This document shows positions 47,096 through 57,998 of a DNA stretch of 64,000 nt, piece by piece; within the stretch, counting starts at the first letter, position 1; every line of letters begins with the position of its first letter. The position numbers and the translations under genes are program-made. The stretch covers positions 1,467,834 to 1,531,833 of the forward strand of contig NW_003314295.1 in NCBI RefSeq assembly GCF_000143415.4. The letters run 5' to 3'. The DNA is from Selaginella moellendorffii (taxonomy: Eukaryota; Streptophyta; Lycopodiopsida; Selaginellales; Selaginellaceae). The notes under the pieces are model-generated. The model did not search any database, had not been told where the DNA came from, and saw nothing but the letters and a program-made list of their open reading frames with translations.

Positions 47096-48539
47096 CAAAT
47101 ATTTAAAGAAATAAAGGATTAATCACAAAATAATACTAATTTTTCATTTACAAAAGCTGTATCAATATTTCTGCATGATTTGTCAATTTGTATTAGAGCA
47201 TCCCATTCACCCTACATTCTCTCAAACTCAATCAATCCAAACACTCACAACCTTTCTAGTTGACTAGCCATGTCCCATGTTGACTGCCTCCTAGTCCCCA
47301 TCTCCAGCCCAAAGCTTGTATCCTCTAATCTTCGCTGGGCATGGATTCTCTGCTCAAGTTGAAGATAAACTCTTCTGAATGCAACCTGTGTCCTCAACCA
47401 AGAGGGAGTGGTGCATTAAATGTTGGATCCTAGCAGTTTTGAGAGTAGTAAAAGTCATGCAGAAAGGTGCTCAATTAGGCAAAAGCTTGATGCTGTTGGA
47501 GCCAAAAATTTGGTAGGCCTTGAGTTTGGGGCTAAGGGCTATAGCATATGAGACATAACATTCTTTTTTTTCACAGTTTCCAGGATAAATTAAACTGCCT
47601 TCAGCTTCACTAGGCTACTTGCACCATTCGCACCTGCTCTTTATTCTTGAAATGTATTAAATTTAAGTGAAAAATACATCTGCACTATATTTTAAAATAA
47701 AATAAATTACTTTACATTAAAATTTAGGATATTTTTTTAAAACATTTTCATTCGCACATAGTGCTAACTTTAACACAATGTTTTCACTTTCAGACAAAAA
47801 AAAAACAATTTTAAAAGAGGGGGGGGGGGGGGGGGCGGTTTCTTTTAAACTGAAAATATTTTTTAAAGAAATCTCCAAGATTCCCCAAAGATTCTAGTGC
47901 CCTGATTAGGGCATTTCAATTTTTTGCCGCGAGCTGTGTGAGCTCAAGCATTGATGGCAGGGGAGCCGATAGCAGTTATCACCCTAGAGTTAGATCATGT
48001 TGGGGATTTGGTGGAGGAAGGAGGAGTAGCCAATTTTGGGGAAGGAGGAGCTGTAAGGTTTGATGGTGTGGGTTCAGGGCAGTCGCATTCAGCAAGGAGG
48101 TGCTGCTCGTGAAGTGAGGAGCAACCACAGTGGAGCATTTGGGGCTGGAGGATAAGCACCAGGCCTAGTTGTCGCTCGAGGAAGTAGGCTGCCTCGGGGC
48201 CGAGGCCGTGGAGATGCTAATCTCTCGGATCTTGGCCTCAATCAAGGAGGACTCAGAGCTGGAGCATGGGGAGGAGTTGGAGCACGGGGAGCTATAGCAC
48301 GGGGAGCTGGAGCCTCTCCCCCCATGGCTTCTAGAACTTGATTGTTTTCTGAATTCTCTTCTACGACAACTAATGAGGTAAGCTTCAAACCGAGTTAAGC
48401 TCAGATTCTAGGAGAGTGGTTTCGAGTTTAGGGTGGCAAAGTAGGTGACCTGGAGTAGGAGCAATCACCAAGACAACAGTACATGCAGCTCTGGTTTCAT
48501 AACTTGGAGGAGTAGGACAATGTTGCCGTTGAACAAGAG

Positions 48540-49208
48540 GTGGAAGAAGATGATGGGGATGATGAAGAGGAGGGCGATGATGATAAGGAAGGGGAGCAAA
48601 GTGTTCATGTCGCGAAGAAAGCAAGGAAGAAATGTGGGAAAAACTCGGGGGGTGATGAGACAACTTCCCTTATTGACTTCAAATGGGAAGATCACCTTGG
48701 AAAGATCGGGGTAGTATGGGGCAGCGAGGAGACAACGTTGACAACAACCAATCGCTAAAAGAAGATTGTGAAGAAGATGCAGGCTGTTGGCATGCAGTGG
48801 GACTAGAAGGCTTGCCAGACTCGCTGGAACAACCTTTGCAATGACTACAAGTGTGTTTGCGATTTCCAAAGGAAAACTAGGAACCCTGACTACTTTAGCT
48901 TGAGCCACAAGGATGCAAAGCGGCTTATGCTAGTGAAGCTAAACTTGAAGGTGTTCCTAGTCGAGTACTTCAATATCATGGATGAGTTCCTAACGAAGCA
49001 AGCATCAACATCTCCAACGTTTCTTGCTGATTCAGATGCTCCGGAAGAGGAAGCTCACGAGGAGGATCCTATGGATGGTGTTGATCCTCTTGGAAATGCT
49101 ACACAGGTGCCAGGGAGTTCAGGGAAGCAAAAGAACCCGAAGAAGGCCGAGAAAATCATAAACACTTTGTTTAGTGAGAGGAATGCTCTCGCTGCTGCTC
49201 GAAATTAG
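48540..49208 (+). pseudogene. Harbinger ORF1-like Myb/trihelix protein
   Basis: An acidic stretch (EEDDGDDEEEGDDDKEGE) is followed by a Myb/SANT-like domain (CQTRWNNLCNDYKCVCDF, then NPDYFSLSHKDAKRL) of the type found in PIF/Harbinger accessory proteins, which bind the element ends. The reading is broken by a frameshift and stops near 48755-48815, including W-D-stop where a Trp is usual. Confidence 0.65.
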
Positions 49209-49895
49209 CAGAATCTAGCATGGCAAAAGGAGAGCATTGCTTGCATGAAGGAGAATAGCCTGGCTGAGAAGAAGAAGGCTGTAGCTACAATAGTTTTAGC
49301 TGGAGCCATCTCCAACCTTGCAAGCTCCATCTCCAACTTCTTGAACAGAGCTACATCCAGGAGTTAGCCGTCTTGTTTTCGGGATTTTAGGGGGATGTTA
49401 ATTATTAATATTAAACTAAACTATGTTTAGGCTATGATATTCTAGATTTTTTCTAACCATTTTTTTTTTCAAGATCTTGCAATAGTTCAACCCGAGGAAA
49501 CAAAAGATGTTTCCAGGGAAAACCAAAAAGATCGAGAGGAACGTGGTTCTTTCAACAATCAGGTAGTAGATATCAATACTTTATTGAGGAATAAGGTAAT
49601 CTTGCTTATTTTGCAAGTTTTGTTTGAGGCTTTTTGATCCATTATCAATGACAAGACCCTAGTGGCACAAATTCTTCCGAACGAGGAGGAGGACGAAGAC
49701 AAGCTTTTGTGGAGCAATCTTGTCCAAGCGACTTGACAGCGGTCTCTGGTGGGTGAAGCCGTAGTGTATAACAACATAGAGCAAGTTCTTCATGGAGTTG
49801 TATGACCCTGGTCGATAGAAGCGGAAGCTGAGGATGGAGAAGACGACATTCTTCAGGCTTTGTGGCATTCTGGAGGCTAAAATCTACAAGCAGGA

Positions 49896-50884
49896 ATGAA
49901 GTTTAGGAGAGCGGTGCTAGTGGATGTTCGTTTGGGGGTCACCTTGTACAAGTTGTTCAAGAACACCAACTACTCCGACCTGTCTGACAAGTTTGGGATT
50001 GGGGAAACCACTGCACATGACATTGTGGTGCAAACAACTGCTGCAATCATCAAGTGCCTCAGGTACAAGATTCGATTCCTGGAGACAGCAGCGGAGGTTA
50101 GAGCTATGGTGGCAGATTTTCAACAAATCACCAAGACCCGTCTCCCTAATGTGGCTGGGGCAATTGACTGTACACATTTCGAGATTATCCGACCAGTTGG
50201 CCCGGATGGTGAGGGCTACTTTGATCGAAAGCAGCGATACTCGGTGATCTTGCAGGGGGTTTGCGACGTTCAGAAAAAGTTCTTGAGTATCTATGCAGGC
50301 TAGCCAGGTAATTACTTTTAATTTTTTTCTTCTATCATCTAATTGGTTTTTCTTTTTCCCAGGGAGTGTTCATGACATGAGGGTTTTTCAGAACTCTAGG
50401 CTATGCCGCAAGATCTAAACAAGGGAATTACTCACAGTTCCTCGAGAGTTTGCTTTTGACGAGTGGATTGAGCCATACCTGGTGGGAGACAAGGGCTACT
50501 AGCTGTAGCAGCACTTGATGATCTCTCACTTAGGTAAACTGATTGTTTTTTTTTTTCAATTATTCATTTGAAACAGGTTCCCGGTTGATGATGACTGAGG
50601 CGGAGTACAACCAGCAACACCATCTGGCCCAGATTGTTATTAAACAAGCATTTGGACTCTTGAAAATGAAATTCAAATGCTTGGATCAAAAACAAAGGAT
50701 CAAGCTAAAGTACTTGCTGAACATCATCAAAAGTTGTTGCATCTTGCACAACTTCTTGATTGATGTTGGTGAGACAAACATCAATGTCGAGATCAAAGCA
50801 TGGGAGAAACACATTCAAGCCTTGAAGGAACCAAAGATTTTTGAAGATTACAAGGATCCTGTTGTGGTTGAGGGAGAACCATAG
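49896..50884 (+). pseudogene. PIF/Harbinger DDE transposase
   Basis: The first part (MKFRRAVLVDVRLGVTLYKL) leads to a helix-turn-helix-like region and the first catalytic block AGAIDCTHFEI. YFDRKQRYSVILQGVCD follows, then GSVHDMRVF across a short intron and YLVGDKGY. The last exon (50580-50884) has IVIKQAFGLLKMKFKCL. This is the HARBI1-type nuclease order. Stops at A-G-stop-P-G (normally GWPG) and after GDKGY make this copy inactive. Confidence 0.8.
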
Positions 50885-51308
50885 GAAGACTTGCACGGGC
50901 TAGAGGATGCATAGGAGGTCCGAGAGAACCTAACCAACTTCCTATGTTTACGGCATCGTAGAACTGCGTGATTGCTATATTCAAGTTTAATATTTGAAAT
51001 TTGAAATTTGAAATTGAAATTTAGGGTTAGCATTTCGAATTTGATTTGAATTTAAAATTTTAAAATATTTTAAAACATGTTTGAATGCTATTTTGAAGAC
51101 ATTTTAAAGTAAGTCAGATGTGAAGTCACTAGTGTTTTACGTTAAATTTTTACCACAAAAACTTATGCAAGTGGGAATGAAAATGTTTTAAAATGCATAC
51201 TTAAAGCTTAAAACAACCTAAAAACTACTGAAGTGCAAATGCAATAGTCACAAAAATTAAAATACACATTTTAAAATATTTTTATATAAAGCGCAGGTGC
51301 GAATGGCA

Positions 51309-53645
51309 TATATCCAATGCCACAATCGAAACACTTCCCCAATTTAAGGTCCTCTATTCGTTATGCCTTCTCCTGGGGTGTCATCTCTTTCCACATTGAT
51401 TGTACAGTAGTGAAATAGTGTGTCTCTCATGTTAAAGTATAAGTAACAGACATAAATGCAATTGCAAAAATAGTATAATAATGGGGCCTTTCAGCATCTT
51501 TTTGGCACCCAATTGGAGATATATAAGTAATGATAATTACAATAGTAATTTGCCATTGCAGTTGTTTCCCCTTTCTTGCTAAAATCATCTATTTCTTCCA
51601 ATGTGTATATAGTGGTAAGTTTGTTGTAAAAAAGCAACTTTGATTATTTTACAGTAAATAACTTTATGAAATGGACTTATGAAGTTGTTGTTCTCTTCAT
51701 ATAATCAACTTCAAGATTTTTATGTATTTAGAGTTCTTTAATTCTCCTAGAAAATGTATGTATCATATTTGATCTTCATTGCACTCAAAGCATGTGCTCC
51801 ACCAGAGGATTTGGAGAGCTACTAGAAGATCCATAGTGATGCTGAAGCTCTTTGTCACTAGTGAATGCCTGTGCAAAATGCCAAGGTATAACGAAGAGTT
51901 ACATGGCATTTGATTAAATGCTACAGCATGGCACTATGTCTTGTAATTCTTGGGGATGGTCCAAAATTGAGTGAAGCTCATGAATTAACTCAGCTCAAGT
52001 CAATGCTAATTAATGTAGTCAACCATAATTTTTACAAAGAAATTTCATATTAAAAAAAATATTGAACTCTAAATTTATAAATTTATGGAGAAATTTAAAA
52101 TTTTTTTAAACTATTAATGGAGAGAACTTCTAATTTTTAATGCAAGCTATACAATAAAATACTGATTAAGTAGTTTCTTATAATTGTTATTTTCTATATT
52201 CACAGTGTTCTAGATAAAATAAGCTTTTTTGGTCCCAAATAAAAATGGAAATATTGAAGATTGCCATGAACTAAATTTCTATTTTGACATTTTAACATTT
52301 TGACATTTCAACAATTCACCACTACACATCAAGCAAGAAATATATAGATAATTCAAAATACTTAATTATTCATTCTCTAGTATTTTACAAAGTTGGGAAG
52401 CAAGGAAAACCAAAAATCTGTAAGTAATTCTAGCATAAAGAAATATGATCATATTAATTTTGCTTCACTACCATAATTTTTATATTACATTCCTGGTATT
52501 TATTACTCATCTAGGAATATAAAAACCATTATCACTATTGATAACAATGCTCATATTACTTCTGAAACAATAATTTAGAGTTGAATATTATAAAAAAAAA
52601 AGTAAACTATTTGTTTATTTTTTATTTCTCTTTGTATGAGCATAATATATTGTTGTAGTGAATCTCTACAAGGAGTATAAATGTGTAGTATATTCATCTT
52701 GTATCATATGGTGTGGATGATCTCTATGAATTAAAAAGTCAAATTTATATATATTTTTGAGATTGAAAAGTAATATTACAAATGCATATGTAGCTATATA
52801 ATAATAGCAATTTAATTATGAACTTGTATCTAACAATAGGTTGTAATTAATATGTACAATTAATATTTGGTCTATTGCAATGTAATGAGCTTCCTCATGG
52901 AGCTGGGCCAGGAGCCACGGACGAGCTTGTTGTCCCAAGATTGAGATGAATCCTTAATAAACAATATAGTCATCAAAAAATTCTCATTATTGCACAGTTC
53001 AATGAGAGGAACTTTCAAGGGCTTTTGAAAGCAGTGGCTACTCAAGCAGGAGATTGACAACTCCAATATGATGTGCGTTGAGGCCATGGGCGTTGCAATG
53101 CTTTCAATCAGCTGGATCACATCCTAGCAAACCTTTCGCGCTGGGGTGAGGGTGAACGCGAGCTCGGGCAGGGTGCGCAACTTGGCAACGCTCAGCACTC
53201 CCTGCGGTCAGTCATGCCCGACCAGCGTCCTTCCCATCTTCACGTGCGCTGGGAGACGCAGCAAAACGCGCAGAGATGCCGCTCGCCGCCTCGGCCGTTG
53301 GCACCTTCGGTCGAGGGATCTGACGTGCGGAGGGGACAGAAGAGCACTGGTGGTGCTAGCAGCAGCAGTGGCGGCGGCGGTGGTTTGTACTGAGGGACGC
53401 AGTGAGCTTTGGGACCAGCAGCAGCATTGATATTGCTCGATGCCTGGTAGGGCGTGGGACTTGGCGATGGTGCGTGTGAGCGTTCCAGCTAAGGACATGA
53501 TCATGGATGAGCCTGCTCCTGCCGATAGTGTGCACATCGATCTCTATTACATCCAATCCCTTATGCTCCGAAACGATGGGAGTTTGCGCTTCAAAGTTGA
53601 GACTTGTTTATCCCTCCGCGTAGAATTTTTTTCGAACATCAATGA
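51309..53645. other. Rest of duplication unit 2, then AT-rich intergenic DNA
   Basis: Up to about 51886 this is the resumed duplicate of the unit 1 spacer. Beyond that it is AT-rich sequence without a recognised gene. From about 53130 the base composition becomes GC-rich, but the short frames there match nothing I know. Confidence 0.55.
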
Positions 53646-53869
53646 CATGAATATTTACACGAAACTATAGTTCTAGCCCATGTTCTCGGTAATGCCGCTG
53701 CCGCTCCTGCTGGGCATCCATGACATTACCATAAATCTGGCTGTTCTGTGGACGATAGAAGGCGAGCCCACATCCGGATCTGTGATGTTTACGTGTCTCT
53801 GCTTCTCAGTCAAGGAAAAGAAGTAAAAACCGATTAAGCTTGGGATGTAAGCCTGTTATTAACAGCCAA
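53646..53869 (-). pseudogene. Relic of the PFK 3' end
   Basis: The sequence matches 55284-55668, covering the last exon and the preceding intron of the PFK gene, with a deletion of roughly 100 bp in the Ser/Pro-rich tail. Intron bases (AAGGAAAAGAAG and CCGATT) are kept, so it arose by DNA duplication and not from mRNA. Confidence 0.75.
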
Positions 53870-53939
53870 TCGCACAGACCAATATCCTTGAGCGCTCTAC
53901 CTTTTCATTCCATAAGGGTTTTAGTGTTAACATGAGGAA

Positions 53940-55243
53940 CAGCGTGGAAGCTCGCTGGTGCTAATCTTCTCAAAGGTGGGAGACGCTCAGCAGATTGCGC
54001 AGTGCTCGCTGGTGTGCAAGCGATGGTGGGAGCTGCACTGGGAAGTCACTTGCCTTCCACTTTAATATCAGGGCGAGGACCAAGGCGAGTTGCGAGAGAG
54101 AGAAGACGCCATCGTTGCCGTGCTCCAGCGCATCCACATGAAGGCCCCCGGCTGTCTTAAGGAGCTCAGTGTCTCGCTCTCTTGCGAAAGTGAAGTACTG
54201 GACGACGCCACTGGCCACTGATTCTCTCAGGGCAGTGATGGGCCAGACGCTGCACTTGGGATCAGCCGTGTGGAGCTGCATCTTACGCTCCCCAACACTC
54301 CAGTCCCTCACGATCGATGGAGGCTTCTCCAGCGTGCTGCCTCGCGATCACTCGCCCTTTCGGAGCTTGCGGACTTGCTTGTTACACCGGGCGACCAATT
54401 TCTCTGCGGTGCAGATCGAGGCGCTCGTTGCATGCTCCCCGGTTCTGGAAACTTTGAGAATAACGTGTCTCACAGAGGCTTGTGACGCTGTCCAGCTCCA
54501 ATCTCACAAACTTGGTGTTCCTGGGTGAGCCCAAGGGGAACTGGGACAAGGTTTTCGAAGTTGTTATCAACGCTCCAAACTTAGAGGCCTTGCATGTTGA
54601 AATGTTCCAGCCGGGAACAGACGTTCGCATCATGCACCCAGAGGATACCTTGATCAGGCTTGTTCTCTATGGTCCGTGCATACTTCACAAGGAGTGTGGG
54701 ATGATCCTGAGAAAATATGCAGCATTTTGAAGCACACACCCGTGATCATGAAGCTCCGTTTGGAGATGTTTGTAGTCCCTGCCCTGGATGTCGGCCACCT
54801 TTGGCTCGGCTCTCCAGCTTGAGAGATCTGCATTTTGATGCCTTTTCTCTACGAGTAAGCTTGATTTCTCTCGTTTTGCTTTCTATAAATTTGCTTTGCT
54901 TCAGCATGGCCTCAAAGAACTATCTGATCACAGGGACTGCAGATTTGAGGCGCTCACTGTGCATGTCTGGGTGAGCAGCAGTTTTATATCCGATCAGATT
55001 CTCAAGATGTTGCTCGACGTTCATCAGGTTCGAATGGTTGAGGTGCATCATGACTACGATATGGTGGTGGATCCAGCGACGGGGTCCATGCACCCGGATT
55101 ACCAGGGGTGGCGTTTGTTGTGCAACTTGATCCCGTGCTATCCCGATCGCATCTTGTTCAAGCGAGAGAGTGATATAAGGTTTCCCTTCATAGAATGGTG
55201 TGCGCATCAATCCAGGCGATGGAGCTTGTTGAAACACGTCTAA
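53940..55243 (+). pseudogene. Broken F-box/LRR gene
   Basis: An F-box tail (QQIAQCSLVCKRWWELHWEV) is followed, in shifting frames, by leucine-rich segments (LQSLTIDGGFSSVL, NFSAVQIEALVACSPVLETL, NLTNLVFLGEPKGNWDKVFE, NLEALHVEMF, LSSLRDLHFDAFSL). It ends in a frame closing at LLKHV. At least three frame changes and several stops separate the pieces, so I call it a pseudogene. A gene with unrecognised introns cannot be fully excluded. It lies between the PFK relic and the PFK gene. Confidence 0.55.
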
Positions 55244-55307
55244 GTAACATCCATATTTGCTTAAAACTTACATCCAAGAACACGAATATTTACACCGAAG
55301 TATAGTT

Positions 55308-57806
55308 CTAGCCCAAGTTCTCGGTAACGCCGCTCAAACCGACCCCCCTGGGGATTCCATTCTCGGGTGTTGCCGTGTGCTCGCCACCAACAGTGCCGAT
55401 CGACGCTGGCGGGGACTCAGCCGGAGTCGACGCCGCTTCTTTCTTTCTCTTGGCGTCCATGACTTTATCGTATTTGAGGAAATCTGGCTGGTTTGTGGAC
55501 GACAGAAGGCGAGCCCACATCCGATCTGTGATGTTTACGTGTCTCTGCTTCTCAGTCACCCTCTGATCCAAAGGAAAAGAAGAAAAAACCGATTGCTAAA
55601 CAGAGGAAGACGAGGAATCTCGAGGAAAGCTTACGTGAATTGGGATGTAAGCATGCCTGTTGTTTACAGGACCAACGGTGAAGCCAGTGTAGCCAGCCAT
55701 TGCTCCGTGGATCGCACTGTGAGCGAGTAGAGTGCAGTAGACATTGTCCGAGGCGTTGCTCCGGATTGCTCGGATCATATACGTTGGATCTGAAAATCAA
55801 AAGTTGAGAGAAAAGAAAAGGCAAGAAAAACACGTAGGCACTGACCAATGTACTTGAGGTTGATGATCTCCTTCTTCTCGGTGAAGTGGTCCTGTTTTTA
55901 CAAGTTGAGTTGAGCACGAAACGAAAGCCCTTTTCCCAGAACTTACCTTGAGCTTTGAGCAAAGCCACTGACCAACATCCATCAAAAGTTTGTTCCCAGA
56001 CGCGTCTAGTCCGCCCGTCTCTTTGAAACTCTGGGCCATTAGCTCTTGCCCTGCGCCTTCAGCGACGACGAGAACCAGGTGGCCATTCTCCCTGAGCCGC
56101 TTCTCTACGAAACTGTAAAGTCCTCCTTTGCCTTCCAGGTAGAATGGCACTTCAGGTATCAAGCAGCAGTCCTGTATATAACACAAGCGAGGAATAAAAA
56201 CTCGGAGGAAGCATTGACAGACAATAACCATACCACGTCACGGCTCGCCAGAGTTGCGTACATCGCAATGTATCCTGTCACGTATCCAAAGAATCATAGT
56301 CAATACTTACAGTCGAAAATTGCAATGTTCCCTACCAGTATAGCGACCCATGAGCTTGACCAGGCCAACACCATTCTCAGCACTCTCAGCTTCAGTGTGC
56401 GCGGCATCAATTGCGCGCTGCGCTTCCTCCACCGCCGAGTCAAACCCAAACGACTTGTCTATAACCTGAAACACTGTCCTCGCTAAGTACCACCGACAGA
56501 AACTTCGTCGAGTTCTTACCGCGATATCGTTGTCTATGGTTTTTGGAATGCCAGCCACGGCAACTTTAACTCCTCTCTTACGAATTTCCTGGAACAGCAA
56601 AAATATTTTATCAGACCAACAGCCTGACAAAAACTAAACTCACTTCGTAGATAGCATTCACTCCTTTCTGTGTGCCATCTCCACCGATAATGTAAACCTT
56701 GCGAAAAAAAAGCACCAAATAGGTAGTAAGCACATCATTCCGACTTAACTTTCCACCTGGCTATACCTGATTGATGCCTCGATCCACGATGCTGCTCACA
56801 ATCTTGTTGATATCACTTCCACCTCGTGACGTTCCAAGTATGGTGCCACCGCGTTTGTGTATATCATTCACAACCTTGGGGTTCAGCGGCCTCGTGTTTC
56901 GGGAATAAAATCCCTTGTAGCCTGCCTGAAGTTGCAACATGTAAGTTACTGCCGCTGCTTCATCAGCAAACTCGTACCTCAATTCCCAGGATGTCTCGAA
57001 CACCATACTGAGTCCAAAGTCCACAGACGATCTCACGGATGACTGTATTAAGTCCGGGACACAGGCCTCCGCAAGTAACAATGCAAGCTCGGACCTCGTC
57101 GGCTTTGAAATAGATCTGCCAAGAGCGTAAGTTTGTAGATCACAAAGAGTTTCAAGACTATTACCTACCTGTTCACGAGGACCAGCACGCCGGAAGTGAA
57201 TGCCTTCTCCTGGTGTTTTGAGCGTGACAACAATCTGGATAAACACAGAAGCAAGTCGGGGCAATGATCGACCAAGAGAAACCAAAGAAAACTCACATCT
57301 TTGGCGACCATGGCGTCCTCGTCCACAAAGTATTGCTTGACCGCCACATACGCTGGATTGTGCTTTAGAGGATTCGCATACGTCTGCCAAGGAAGAAGAA
57401 AACAACGTTCGTCGATCCAGGTTCCCGAGGATCCGATAGAAAAACTCACCGGAAGGTCCGGCAGCCAGTCGGTGACGTGAGGCACGTCCTCCAGCACCGC
57501 TCCATTGGCTCCGTTAACCAGCTTCACATCCGAAGAAGGATTTGACGAAGCCGAATCCATCGAAGGCGACGAATTCGACGAAGAGTTCTTCGACGCCGAC
57601 ACGGGCTTCCTCCTCCTGTGTCTTACAAGCCCCGGAGACGAAAGCCTCAGCCTTCTGGAATGACCTCCAGCCCGGAAAGAAGAAGAAGAAGAAGAATGAG
57701 AACAATGGACTCTACTGCTGCTGCCCAAACTTTTCCTGTGCTCCAATCGATCCACCAATTCCGACCCCTGAGCCGGGCCACTGCATCCCAGATGCATCGC
57801 AGCCAT
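55308..57806 (-). CDS. PFK: ATP-dependent 6-phosphofructokinase
   Basis: Thirteen exons (57806-57450, 57383-57297, 57234-57169, 57115-56978, 56925-56767, 56697-56644, 56588-56520, 56465-56336, 56274-56234, 56171-55947, 55891-55846, 55789-55635, 55562-55308) give 593 codons. It phosphorylates fructose 6-phosphate to fructose 1,6-bisphosphate in glycolysis. Diagnostic blocks are CGGLCPGLN near residue 185, GGDGT near 274, PKTIDNDI (catalytic Asp) near 302, [10 protein letters not shown] and KLMGRY. The N-terminal 90 residues are Ser/Arg-rich and could be a plastid transit peptide. The C-terminus carries an unusual Ser/Pro/Thr tail of about 50 residues. The start is the first ATG of the frame (MAAMHLG). 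It lies 192 bp downstream of the PPR stop, in the same orientation. Confidence 0.94.
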
Positions 57807-57998
57807 CGAGCTAGACTTTCTCAAACAGGAAAGCTTCGCTGCTGCTGCTGCTGTGCTGCGTGGGTTTTAGCTCGATTGGATCTACGGACCAAAGTGGCGA
57901 CCGCCACGTGCCCCAGAATATTCCCCATGCCCGCGAATATCCCCCACCTGTCCTTTTTCCCTGTTTTGCCCTAACCACCGTTTCTTAGCCACCGTTTT

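Larger units (their letters stand above)
47620..51308 (+). mobile_element. PIF/Harbinger-like DNA transposon
   Basis: Unit 2 of the tandem duplication is interrupted here relative to unit 1. The ends are inverted repeats (CCATTCGCACCTGC on the left, GCAGGTGCGAATGG on the right; the left end carries two extra bases). It encodes a Myb/trihelix-like ORF and a DDE transposase on the plus strand, the two-gene layout typical of PIF/Harbinger. Both are broken by stops, several of them TGG to TAG. A 3-bp TWA duplicate could not be confirmed. An 18-G run lies at about 47820-47837. Confidence 0.82.
42897..51886. repeat. Tandem duplication of about 2.6 kb, second copy split by a transposon
   Basis: Unit 1 (about 42897-45525) contains the end of the DUF7796-like gene, a broken Cys-peptide copy on minus, an intact Cys-peptide gene on plus and a spacer. 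Unit 2 starts at about 45526 and repeats all of these almost identically. It is interrupted at 47619 by the Harbinger-like element and resumes at 51309 until about 51886. The unit boundary is the shared CCAGGGAATGGGGCG, where spacer sequence is joined to coding sequence. Confidence 0.85.

Noticed and set aside
53146-53670. GC-rich short frames as a possible gene
   Set aside because: No known domain, mutually overlapping frames on both strands, and no consistent splice pattern.
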